64,000 nt of DNA, from positions 1 to 64,000 of the forward strand of contig NZ_JYNN01000016.1 of assembly GCF_000934765.1 (NCBI RefSeq), in the 5' to 3' direction. A model generated the notes under the pieces. That model did not search any database and was not told the origin of the DNA. It saw nothing but the letters and a program-made list of their open reading frames with translations. Both the position numbers and the translations under genes were made by a program. Position 1 is the stretch's first letter. Every line of letters begins with the position of its first letter. Source of the DNA: Thiomicrospira microaerophila. Lineage in GTDB: Bacteria; Pseudomonadota; Gammaproteobacteria; Thiomicrospirales; Thiomicrospiraceae. This document shows positions 8,885 through 17,881 of this stretch, piece by piece.

Positions 8885-9141
8885 TGTGGCTCTCCGAACA
8901 CCTCGTCAAAACTGGCTAAATCACCCGCATCGGCTTCAGCAACAGACTGACTAAATGTTTGTTTAAAATCAGGCTGTGATAAAAGGTGAAGTGTCTCCTG
9001 TAAACTCTCATAATCTTCTGCCGACATAATGACGGCATTACCGGCTTTGTGTTGTACTTGAAACATTTCATGCTGCTGATTTGTTTGTTTAATTAGCTCA
9101 AAAAATGTTTTTCTGGCTTCTGTCGCGGTTAAAGTCATCAT
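8881..9141 (-). CDS. Phd/YefM-family antitoxin
   Basis: The N terminus MMTLTATEARKTFFELIKQT and the segment NAVIMSAEDYESLQETLHLL define the Phd/YefM DNA-binding fold. The remaining acidic tail ([19 protein letters not shown]) is the usual toxin-wrapping part. I take the ATG at 9141, with GAGG eight bases upstream, rather than an ATG six codons earlier. The protein should neutralise the adjacent RelE-like toxin and repress its own promoter. Two TGGTAC direct repeats upstream (minus strand, within 9169-9186) are candidate operator half-sites. Confidence 0.88.
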   Translation of the reverse strand: MMTLTATEARKTFFELIKQTNQQHEMFQVQHKAGNAVIMSAEDYESLQETLHLLSQPDFKQTFSQSVAEADAGDLASFDEVFGEPQ

Positions 9142-9168
9142 GGGGTTAGCCTCTTGCATTTATAAAGC

Positions 9169-9186
9169 GTACCAGTTAATGTACCA
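9169..9186 (-). promoter_or_regulatory. candidate operator of the phd/relE-type pair
   Basis: GTACCA occurs at 9169-9174 and again at 9181-9186 on the plus strand (TGGTAC on the coding strand), 12 bases apart. They lie just upstream of the antitoxin and next to a TATAAA-like box. Regular spacing at this position suggests tandem repressor half-sites; this is inference. Confidence 0.35.
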
Positions 9187-9228
9187 CTATTGGCCTGTGA
9201 AGTAAACCTATTCACCTCAGGCAAATGA

Positions 9229-9423
9229 TTATCCGCCTTGCATCGGGGCGACGATCTCAATGCGATCGTTTTCGGTTATGGGTGTCTCGGCATACTGGTT
9301 TTTGGGGATAAAGTTTTCATTTAGCGCCAAGGCAAATGCGCCTTCAATGTTTAATTCCGCTACCAGGCCCGCTAGGTTAGCTGCGTTGGTTTCATTGGGT
9401 TTATCGTTAATCAGTAAAATCAT
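9229..9423 (-). CDS. thiS: sulfur carrier protein ThiS
   Basis: This is a 64-residue ubiquitin-like sulfur carrier. It begins MILLINDKPNET and ends ITENDRIEIVAPMQGG. The terminal Gly-Gly is adenylated and converted to the thiocarboxylate that gives sulfur to thiazole. Length and both ends are typical. In most genomes thiS directly precedes thiG; here the two are separated by about 625 bases holding a toxin-antitoxin pair. The upstream gap to thiO is full of repeats. Confidence 0.95.
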   Translation of the reverse strand: MILLINDKPNETNAANLAGLVAELNIEGAFALALNENFIPKNQYAETPITENDRIEIVAPMQGG

Positions 9424-9460
9424 ATTTCACCTGTTTTTAATCACACTATTTTACCTAACC

Positions 9461-9575
9461 CCGACTTTTCCTCGTTCCCATGCTCCTGCGTGGGAACGCC
9501 TGCTAGGCAGGTCGGGTTAATTCGCTCCAGCCGAAAAGTCGGTCTGCGTTCCCACTGAGGACAGTGGAAACGAGG
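9461..9575. repeat. nested hairpin repeat between thiO and thiS
   Basis: Short inverted repeats are nested here. CTCGTTCCCA pairs loosely with CGTGGGAACG near 9490, and CCGACTTTT at 9461 pairs with AAAAGTCGG at 9534-9542. The CGTTCCCAC modules recur in the spacers around 58.6-59.8 kb. No ORF is supported. Such structures inside an operon could affect thiS transcript levels. Confidence 0.55.
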
Positions 9576-9584
9576 GCAAAACGC

Positions 9585-9660
9585 GTCATTCCGGCGAAGG
9601 CTGGAATCTCAAACCGACGGCACACAACCTCAAGAGATCCCGGCCTTCGCCGGGATGACG
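9585..9660. repeat. two-hairpin intergenic repeat (family B), copy 2
   Basis: GTCATTCCGGCGAAGGCTGG opens the element and GATCCCGGCCTTCGCCGGG closes it, with the same spacing as the copies at 4951 and 28356. It lies inside the thi operon between thiO and thiS. Confidence 0.8.
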
Positions 9661-9707
9661 TACAAATAAGCCAGCTCTTTGCATTCGTTTACAAGGCGAA
9701 AGCGCGT

Positions 9708-10751
9708 TCAAGCAAGCTGTGCTAATGCTTTTTCAACAATAGCGGGAGAAAACAAATAGCCGTGGCGATATAAACCGTTAATGCGCGTTAGACCGTCGAG
9801 TTGTTCAATCCTTGGCAGGTTATCCCCCAGCGCCGGACGGCAATTGGTCAGTTGATTGACGATGCGCGCTTCGGCAAAACCTGGGTGCACACTGTAGACC
9901 GCTGACAATAATTCCAAGCTAGAGCGCACCGACATCGGGCTGCGATCTTCGCTTTCGATTTCACTCGCGCCAATCACATAACGCCCATCGGCGCGTGGCA
10001 CAATATAGATGCGATAACGCGGATGCATTAAGCGCACCGGCCGCGAAAGTTTCACCTCTCGCGCATCCAGCCAAAAGACCTCGCCGCGCACGCCGCGTAA
10101 ATCTTTGATGTCTGTTTTTGCGCCTAAACCGCGACAGTCAAACACCCAATCAAATGCTTGGCCGTCAATTTGATGGTTTTCGACCTTTTCAACGGTTTGG
10201 TTTTCACGCCAGTCTACCAGCCATTGGTTTTTCAGCAGACGTTCACTTTGGGCAAAAAACTGGGTCGAATCCACTTGGCCTTCAATCGGCAGCCACCAGG
10301 CCTGGTGGTGATGGGCGAGTTCGGGTTCCAGTTCGCTAATGCGTGCATTATTGAGCTGTTCAACCTGGTAGCCGTCCGGCAGTTTATGGGTCAGTTGACG
10401 CATAAAATGGTGTAAGTCGGCACGGTCATTATTGTGCGCGAGAATCAAGCTGCCGCGATGCTGAAAGTCCACCGCGCAATCCTGCTCCGCCATCCAATTC
10501 AGCAAATTTGGCCAAAGTTCAATTGAGCGCACACCCAGTTGAAACAAATCGGCATCCATTAACTCCAACTCGGCAAAGGGCGCAAGCATGCCTGCCGCCG
10601 TGTATCCGGCCGCATTGGGTGGGGTGTTGGCGCTATCTTTTTCATAGAGCGTGACATGGATGCCGCGCTGAATTAAATTCAACGCCAACACGCGTCCCAC
10701 CAGGCCTGCTCCAGCAATCCCCACGGTTTTTAACGAGGATAGATCTGGCAT
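9708..10751 (-). CDS. thiO: FAD-dependent glycine oxidase ThiO
   Basis: ThiO oxidises glycine to dehydroglycine for thiazole synthesis. The dinucleotide-binding motif GIAGAGLVGRVLALNLIQRG lies at residues 12-31. It is followed by AAGYTAAGMLAPFAE, typical of ThiO/DAAO flavoproteins, and by a C-terminal end (NGLYRHGYLFSPAIVEKALAQL) where the family has GHYRNGILLAP-like sequence. Length of 347 residues is normal. The gene lies three bases from thiC. The use of glycine oxidase rather than the radical-SAM enzyme ThiH implies an oxygen-dependent route. Confidence 0.93.
   Translation of the reverse strand: MPDLSSLKTVGIAGAGLVGRVLALNLIQRGIHVTLYEKDSANTPPNAAGYTAAGMLAPFAELELMDADLFQLGVRSIELWPNLLNWMAEQDCAVDFQHRGSLILAHNNDRADLHHFMRQLTHKLPDGYQVEQLNNARISELEPELAHHHQAWWLPIEGQVDSTQFFAQSERLLKNQWLVDWRENQTVEKVENHQIDGQAFDWVFDCRGLGAKTDIKDLRGVRGEVFWLDAREVKLSRPVRLMHPRYRIYIVPRADGRYVIGASEIESEDRSPMSVRSSLELLSAVYSVHPGFAEARIVNQLTNCRPALGDNLPRIEQLDGLTRINGLYRHGYLFSPAIVEKALAQLA
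10296..10305. repeat. CCAGGCCTGG palindrome, site 3
   Basis: Inside thiO, encoding Gln-Ala-Trp in HHQAWWLP; the symmetry extends to CCACCAGGCCTGGTGG. Confidence 0.9.
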
Positions 10752-10754
10752 CGT

Positions 10755-12716
<1,962 letters not shown>

Positions 12717-12720
12717 TCAA

Positions 12721-12730
12721 CCAGGCCTGG
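12721..12730. repeat. CCAGGCCTGG palindrome, site 5
   Basis: Non-coding, in the thiC leader between the TPP riboswitch and the thiC start. Confidence 0.9.
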
Positions 12731-12763
12731 TATTCAAACGCAGGCACCGGAGGCATTCAGAAA

Positions 12764-12792
12764 CGGCGCAATAACGAAAAATAAACGCGCCG
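12764..12792 (-). promoter_or_regulatory. possible expression-platform hairpin of the TPP riboswitch
   Basis: On the minus strand CGGCGC and GCGCCG pair across a 17-base loop directly downstream of the aptamer and are followed by TTTCTG. The weak U-tract makes termination uncertain. It may instead be part of an anti-terminator or simply structured leader. Confidence 0.3.
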
Positions 12793-12802
12793 ATTAAAAT
12801 GA

Positions 12803-12896
12803 TTCTCTTCCCTACGCTGGTTCTAACCAGTTCAAGTTCAGCGGGTTAGGTCGAAGACCTTCTCAGCATCCGCTTGCACGAAAGCACCCCGAGAGA
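12803..12896 (-). ncRNA. TPP (thi-box) riboswitch
   Basis: Read on the minus strand the aptamer has the conserved parts in order: CTCTCGGGGTGC, GCTGAGA, ACCCGCTGAAC and the 3' arm CTGGTTAGAACCAGCGTAGG. It lies about 170 bases upstream of thiC, so it is expected to reduce thiCOSG expression when thiamine pyrophosphate is abundant. The remainder of the 340-base spacer (12897-12983) holds no recognised feature. Confidence 0.95.
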
Positions 12897-12983
12897 TGGG
12901 CTAAAGACTACAGATAGAGAACAGGTTTGTCAAGCGCTTCAAAAAGCACAGGTATCTCTTCTTGCATTTCTTTAAGCAATGGC

Positions 12984-13895
12984 TTACTCATCACCGATAC
13001 CTATTTTTTCACGTAGGTTTTGGATTTGGTCTGTCGACAATTTAGTTAGCAACGTTATATTTGAATCATCAAAACCCTGTTCTATCATTGTCTTGGCGAT
13101 TTCAAGGGCTTTTTTTAATTCTCCGCGCTCTTCACCAATTGCAATCCCGCGCTCCTCGCCACGGATTTCGGCTTCTTCAACATGAGTATCAATCACGTTT
13201 TTCATGTCGCGGTAGTATTTTAGGCTGGCTTCATAGGTTTGGCGCTCAGTTGGCGTGAACTTGGCGATGCTGGCTTTTTCGAAGATGCGTAGGAAAATTT
13301 GTTGTTGTAGTCGGCGTGGGATGTCGTGCAGTTTGTGCAGGTTTTTGAACAGGAATAGCCATTTGTCCTGATCGGTTTCAAGTTCGTCTTCGGTTTTGGT
13401 GAAGTTGGGCATGGTGAGGTAAATGAACATGCATTTGTCGTAGAAGACTTGGTTGTGTTGGTTTTTGAGCTGTACGGTATGCACCACATCTTTATTGCCA
13501 GCGGATTTGTCTTCGTCGAATTCAAAGTCTAGGATGCCGATGGTATAGACCGCATCCAACTCAAAATCCCAGTCGTTGCCGCGCTCGGCTTGTTGTTGAA
13601 TCGGGAAGCTGGCGTAGTAGACACTGCGGTCTTTAAAGAACTTTTGTTTGGCCTTTTGGATTTCAACGATGAAGTGTTCACCAGATGGGCTGGTGCAATT
13701 CAGATCAAACACCGCACGGCGATCCAGCTGGGTGGCGCCGAGTTTTTCGTTATGGGTGAAGTTGAGTGCTTGGATTTGATGTTTTTGCGGCAATAGGGTA
13801 TTGAGGAACGCAATCAGGTTGTCCTTGGAGTCTTCTTCGCCAAATAGGCGTTTGAAGCCGTAGTCGGTGAATAGGTTGAGGTATTTTTCTTTCAT
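12984..13895 (-). CDS. Rpn-family PD-(D/E)XK nuclease, copy 1
   Basis: The protein (303 residues) starts MKEKYLNLFTDYGFKRLFGE and contains DLNCTSPSGEHFIVEIQKAK, where D...E-x-Q is the PD-(D/E)XK nuclease core of Rpn recombination-promoting nucleases (putative transposase, PF12784). The tail (EEAEIRGEERGIAIGEERGE) is the Gly/Glu-rich repeat usual in this family, followed by a helical end. A longer reading frame upstream only translates hairpin repeats, so I start at the ATG at 13895. Some family members are phage-defence toxins controlled by a small protein made from an internal start in the same gene. A second copy lies upstream at 14383-15297. Confidence 0.88.
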   Translation of the reverse strand: MKEKYLNLFTDYGFKRLFGEEDSKDNLIAFLNTLLPQKHQIQALNFTHNEKLGATQLDRRAVFDLNCTSPSGEHFIVEIQKAKQKFFKDRSVYYASFPIQQQAERGNDWDFELDAVYTIGILDFEFDEDKSAGNKDVVHTVQLKNQHNQVFYDKCMFIYLTMPNFTKTEDELETDQDKWLFLFKNLHKLHDIPRRLQQQIFLRIFEKASIAKFTPTERQTYEASLKYYRDMKNVIDTHVEEAEIRGEERGIAIGEERGELKKALEIAKTMIEQGFDDSNITLLTKLSTDQIQNLREKIGIGDE

Positions 13896-14382
13896 GCGCT
13901 GGCCCTGCTTGGTGTTTTTACAGGTTGCTAGTATAGCAGAGTGGATAGGTTTGATGGTATGGCGCGCCCGTGAGAGATTGCCACGGCCTTCGGCCTCGCA
14001 ATGACAGAATGAGCCGTCATTGCGATCGGAGCGAAGCAATCTCTTGAACCAGTGCGCAGTCGGCTGGAGATTCCGGCCTTCGCCGGAATGACGGGATGTG
14101 CGGTTGGCTGGAGATTGCCGCGTCGCTTTGCTCCTCGCAATGACAGTTTTTTCTAGCACCGTCATCCTGCGCAAAGTCGCAGGATCCAGCCGCTGGCGGT
14201 AATAGACCCTGCGACTTCGCGCAGGGTGACAGCGCAATGAGGGAAACATGTCCAGTTGCCCCACAATCCTTAACTTAATGGCAATCTCTTGAACCAGCGC
14301 ACGCTCTCAAGAGATTGCCGCGGCCTTTGGCCTCGCAATGACGGTGTGGGTTGCACAGTCGGCTAGAGATTGCCGCGTCGCT
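13896..14382. other. spacer between the two rpn copies, packed with hairpin repeats
   Basis: The part next to copy 1 (13896-13970) duplicates the upstream region of copy 2, including the TGCTATACT box. It is followed by several hairpins. Family C is the type AGATTGCCxCGxCG paired with CTCGCAATGAC (13965-14045, 14115-14147, 14280-14342 and on to 14385). Half a family B unit lies at 14072-14091. A separate hairpin pair with CGCAAAGTCGCAGGAT and CCTGCGACTTCGCGCAGG lies within 14160-14232. No gene is supported. Confidence 0.65.
13930..13938 (-). promoter_or_regulatory. candidate extended -10 element of rpn copy 1
   Basis: The minus strand reads TGCTATACT about 35 bases upstream of the ATG. The same box is conserved upstream of copy 2. 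No clear -35 box is seen. Confidence 0.35.
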
Positions 14383-15297
14383 TTACTTGCGCAAAGCTTG
14401 AATCTGGTCAATAGACAACTCAGTAAGCTGTAAGATCATATCATTATCAAAACCTTTTTGGATTAATGCTCGCACCATTGTTAGTTTTTCAAGTAATCGC
14501 CCTTCTTCACGACCTTTTTCAATGCCAATGCCAATGCCTTTTTCAATCCCGCGCTCCTCGCCACGGATTTCGGCTTCTTCAACATGGGTATCAATCACGT
14601 TTTTCATGTCGCGGTAGTATTTTAGGCTGGCTTCATAGGTCTGGCGCTCAGTCGGGGTGAACTTGGCGATGCTGGCTTTTTCGAAGATGCGTAGGAAGAT
14701 TTGTTGTTGTAGTCGGCGGGGGATATCGTGTAGTTTGTGCAGGTTTTTGAATAGGAATAGCCATTTGTCTTGGTCGGTTTCAAGTTCGTCTTCGGTTTTG
14801 GTGAAGTTGGGCATAGTGAGGTAAATGAACATGCATTTGTCATAAAAGACTTGGTTGTGTTGGTTTTTCAATTGTACGGTATGCACGACATCTTTGTTGC
14901 CCGCGGATTTGTCTTCGTCGAATTCAAAGTCTAGTATGCCAATGGTATAGACCGCATCGAGTTCAAAATCCCAGTCGTTGCCGCGCTCGGCTTGTTGTTG
15001 GATTGGGAAGCTGGCGTAATAAACACTGCGGTCTTTAAAGAACTTTTGTTTGGCCTTTTGGATTTCAACGATGAAGTGTTCACCAGATGGGCTGGTACAG
15101 TTGAGATCAAACACCGCGCGGCGATCTAACTGGGTGATGCCGAGTTTTTCGTTATGGGTGAAGTTGAGCGCTTGAATTTGATGTTTTTGCGGTAACAGGG
15201 TATTGAGGAACGCAATTAGGTTGTCCTTGGAGTCTTCTTCGCCAAATAGGCGTTTGAAGCCATAATCGGTGAATAGGTTGAGGTATTTTTCTTTCAT
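14383..15297 (-). CDS. Rpn-family PD-(D/E)XK nuclease, copy 2
   Basis: This 304-residue protein matches copy 1 over the first 250 or so residues with a single difference (Ile for Ala in KLGITQ), although the DNA differs at about 44 positions there. The C-terminal tail after EEAEIRGEERGI has diverged into another Gly/Glu-rich run (EKGIGIGIEKGREEGRLLEK) and a different helical end. The start at 15297 is chosen by alignment with copy 1; a longer frame upstream is repeat sequence. Both copies face the same way with similar upstream DNA, so a tandem duplication is likely. Role as for copy 1: DNA cleavage or recombination, possibly defence. Confidence 0.88.
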   Translation of the reverse strand: MKEKYLNLFTDYGFKRLFGEEDSKDNLIAFLNTLLPQKHQIQALNFTHNEKLGITQLDRRAVFDLNCTSPSGEHFIVEIQKAKQKFFKDRSVYYASFPIQQQAERGNDWDFELDAVYTIGILDFEFDEDKSAGNKDVVHTVQLKNQHNQVFYDKCMFIYLTMPNFTKTEDELETDQDKWLFLFKNLHKLHDIPRRLQQQIFLRIFEKASIAKFTPTERQTYEASLKYYRDMKNVIDTHVEEAEIRGEERGIEKGIGIGIEKGREEGRLLEKLTMVRALIQKGFDNDMILQLTELSIDQIQALRK

Positions 15298-15331
15298 GCG
15301 CTGGCCCTGCTGAGTGTTTTTACAGGTTGTT

Positions 15332-15340
15332 AGTATAGCA
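15332..15340 (-). promoter_or_regulatory. candidate extended -10 element of rpn copy 2
   Basis: The minus strand reads TGCTATACT about 35 bases upstream of the start, in the same position as in copy 1. Confidence 0.35.
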
Positions 15341-15367
15341 GAGTGGATGTGTTTGATGGTATGGCGC

Positions 15368-15575
15368 GCCCGTGAGAGATTGCCGCGTCGCTGCGCTCCT
15401 CGCAATGACAAACTTTCCATCATTGCGAGCATACTTCCACGTCATTGCGAGCGGAGCGAAGCAATCTTTTGAACCAGGACTCAGTCGGTTGGAGATTCCG
15501 GCCTTCGCCGGAATGACGGGATTTGCGGTTGGCTGGAGATTGCCGCGGCTTGTGGCCTTGCAATGACTGGTGTTT
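15368..15575. repeat. cluster of hairpin repeats upstream of rpn copy 2
   Basis: Successive hairpins of families C and B fill most of the 390-base spacer: GAGATTGCCGCGTCGCTGCG with CTCCTCGCAATGAC, CATTGCGAGCGGAGCGAAGC, and GAGATTCCGGCCTTCGCCGG, followed by another family C arm. The remainder up to 15690 contains nothing recognised. Confidence 0.65.
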
Positions 15576-15690
15576 TTTTATGTCATTGCACAACAACGTT
15601 AAAATGCGTGCGCTTTTAACTGTCCCTTATAACGGCTTTACGTCCAGAAATCGCCCTACCCGGTTTGTTAGGTGGGGCTTTTGTGGGTAT

Positions 15691-16185
15691 TTACCAAGCG
15701 ATAAACGCAAAGCCGTTGGCTTGGAGTTCCATTAGGGCTGAAGCGCCGACCTCGACGTATTCTGCAAACGGGCGCATGTCTTGATGTTGCCAGCCAATGG
15801 TGTTCATTGTGCTGCCGCAGGCAATCCAGCGCACGTTGTAGTCGTTTGCAAAGCTTTCAACGCGGTCATAAATTAGCGGGTCGACGTCACGTTGCGGTTT
15901 GTTAGCGAGTACGTGAATGCCAGGCCCAATCACGACAACCGCGATTTCAACATCATCGTCGTAAAGTCGAAGCATCGCTTGAATCGAATTGAGAATACTG
16001 GTTTGGTAGTCGCTATCAGCTTGGTTGAACATGTAGACGACTTTATGGGTAGCCGGATCACCGGGAAAGCGGTCTTGGCTTGGGCCTTGGATTTCTTTTA
16101 CTGGTTTTAGGGTTTGGGCATGCGCTAGCTGGCTAAAGCCAAATAGGCTGGCTAGGCTGATGAAGACGATTTGAAACATACGCAT
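15691..16185 (-). CDS. secreted DsrE-family protein
   Basis: The 164-residue product begins with a signal peptide (MRMFQIVFISLASLFGFSQL, ending AHA before QTLKP), so it is periplasmic. The mature part is DsrE/DsrF/YchN-like: VVYMFNQADSDYQTSILNSIQAML, EIAVVVIGPGIHVLA and RWIACGSTMNTIGW. The Cys in ACGSTM sits where some family members carry a sulfur-accepting cysteine. The start at 16185 has GGAG six bases upstream. Cytoplasmic DsrE proteins move sulfur, so a role in periplasmic sulfur chemistry is plausible for this sulfur oxidiser, but many exported homologues have no known function. The gene appears monocistronic. Confidence 0.8.
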   Translation of the reverse strand: MRMFQIVFISLASLFGFSQLAHAQTLKPVKEIQGPSQDRFPGDPATHKVVYMFNQADSDYQTSILNSIQAMLRLYDDDVEIAVVVIGPGIHVLANKPQRDVDPLIYDRVESFANDYNVRWIACGSTMNTIGWQHQDMRPFAEYVEVGASALMELQANGFAFIAW

Positions 16186-16655
16186 GTGGCGCTCCTTTTG
16201 TTATCTAATATTATGTGCTGTCAGCTACTTCATCACCAAAGACTCTGCGCGCTCAATCACGCGAACCTTTGACTTTGACTGCTAGTATAACCTGAACATT
16301 GTTTAAATTTCACCCATCCCCGTTTGTTGACCAGGGCAAACGCATTTACTTAATGGCCGTGATGCACGACGTGGGAACGAGAAAAGAAGTGTGCATACGT
16401 TAGGTTCACGGCGGGGAGGATGTCAAATTGATGGGGTAGCCCGGTAGTTGTGTGCTGCATGCGTAAATAACGCGCGCCATACACTTTTTAGCGGCGCAAC
16501 ACTGTTGCAAAAAAACAACACATGAAAAAAATGTTGCACAAGCTAAACAAACCCTTGCACAACCGGCCCCTCTTCCATTAGAGTAGCCAACAAGTTCGCG
16601 CTGATAGCGAATAGTGGTAAAACAAAAACTAACGAATTAATTAGGAAGACACTAT
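16186..16655. other. spacer before the porin gene
   Basis: A degraded piece of the inverted-repeat family (GGGCAAACGCATTTACTTAA, then GTGGGAACGAGAAAAGAAGT) lies around 16331-16425. The rest is AT-rich, contains tandem TTGCAC motifs near 16535 and 16554, and should hold the porin promoter, which I cannot place with confidence. Confidence 0.45.
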
Positions 16656-17669
16656 ATGAAAAAGAATATTTTAGCTATGGGTATCGCTGCTGCGATTGCT
16701 GCGCCAGTTGCAATGGCTGATGCGCCAACTGTTTATGGTCAGTTCAACATTGCTGTAGACATGATTGATGGTGATATGTCTGTAGGACATCGTAACTCTC
16801 GTCTAGGCATCAAAGGTGGTGAAGATCTAGGTAATGGCTTAAAAGCTGTTTATTCTATTGAAGGTACTGTTGGTCAAAGCACTGATTATAAAACTGGCGG
16901 AGCGTCAGCTGGCACAGTTATAGATACTACTGGCAACGAAATTGGCACTTACTCAAACCGCTCAGCTGGTTTCGCGTTTGACCGTAACACCTTCGCTGGT
17001 ATCGCGGGTGGATTCGGTACCGTTGTAATGGGTCGTCACGACACCCCATTACGCATGATTCAGCCTAACGACGGCTTCAACGACAGTCCATGGGCAGGTA
17101 ACAATACTTCAGTATTCAACGGCTTTACTGGTGGTGTTTCTGGTGAAGATCGTGTAAACCAAGTACTTGCTTATATCTCTCCTAGCTTCAATGGTATCCA
17201 AGTTGCAGCAGCATTTACAAATACTTCTGGTGATACTTTAACAGACGACATGTCTGTATCGATTGCTTATGGCTCTAAACGCTCTGGCTTATATGCTGCA
17301 GCAGCAATGACCTCGCTAGATGCAGGTCGTGACAATATGCGTGTAACGGTACAGTACAACGAAGGTGGTATGCTAGGTTATGTCATGTACAATGACATTG
17401 ACAGTGGAAACCCTCTAACGTCTGGTAACTCAATCACACTAGGTGCAGCTTATAAAATGGGTGCTTTAACACCTCGCGCTAAACTTTCGATGATTTCTTA
17501 TGACGCCGGTGCTAATGATTCAGCTATGAACATGGCATTTGGTGCGGACTATGCAATGGGCAAACGTACTGCATTATTTGCTGAAGTTGCTATGATTGAC
17601 TCAGATAGCCGTAATAACCCAGTTGCTGATGAAACTGCAATCTCTGTAGGTCTTAAGCACAGCTTCTAA
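16656..17669 (+). CDS. outer-membrane general porin
   Basis: This is a 337-residue porin with a signal peptide (MKKNILAMGIAAAIAAPVAM, cleaved after AMA). The mature chain starts with a strand (APTVYGQFNIAVDMI) and has the Gram-negative porin pattern NSRLGIKGGEDLGNGLKAVYSIEG, FAGIAGGFGTVVMGRHDTP and a terminal strand ending in Phe (TAISVGLKHSF). The final Phe is the BAM-recognition signal. It should form a 16-strand trimeric beta-barrel for passive diffusion. AGGAAG lies eight bases before the start and a terminator follows. The codon use looks like that of a strongly expressed gene. Confidence 0.95.
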   Translation: MKKNILAMGIAAAIAAPVAMADAPTVYGQFNIAVDMIDGDMSVGHRNSRLGIKGGEDLGNGLKAVYSIEGTVGQSTDYKTGGASAGTVIDTTGNEIGTYSNRSAGFAFDRNTFAGIAGGFGTVVMGRHDTPLRMIQPNDGFNDSPWAGNNTSVFNGFTGGVSGEDRVNQVLAYISPSFNGIQVAAAFTNTSGDTLTDDMSVSIAYGSKRSGLYAAAAMTSLDAGRDNMRVTVQYNEGGMLGYVMYNDIDSGNPLTSGNSITLGAAYKMGALTPRAKLSMISYDAGANDSAMNMAFGADYAMGKRTALFAEVAMIDSDSRNNPVADETAISVGLKHSF

Positions 17670-17704
17670 TCAATCCGCGGCCAAAACCGCTTTTGATTAA
17701 ACCC

Positions 17705-17736
17705 AAAAACCCCGCCGTCAAACGCGGGGTTTTTTG
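17705..17736 (+). terminator. porin rho-independent terminator
   Basis: ACCCCGC and GCGGGGT pair across a short loop and are followed by TTTTT, about 35 bases after the porin stop. Confidence 0.85.
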
Positions 17737-17881
17737 CTTGGTGGCAGGGTTCTATTGTCGTTATATGCGGGGCCGGAGGCCGCGGCCATCTCTTGAGGCT
17801 TCGCACGGGTTTTGGAGAGTGCTTTCAGTGCGCTTGTAATGACGTGGGTGTGCTGACCGCGTAACGGCAAAAAACCCACTA

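Noticed and set aside
13950-14240. Possible CRISPR-like array
   Set aside because: The repeated units are hairpins of unequal length in both orientations without regular spacers, and no cas genes are present.
13896-14264. N-terminal extension of the first rpn reading frame
   Set aside because: It translates hairpin repeats and promoter sequence; the second copy aligns only from the ATG at 13895.
15298-15432. N-terminal extension of the second rpn reading frame
   Set aside because: It runs through repeat families and the candidate promoter and is not conserved as protein.
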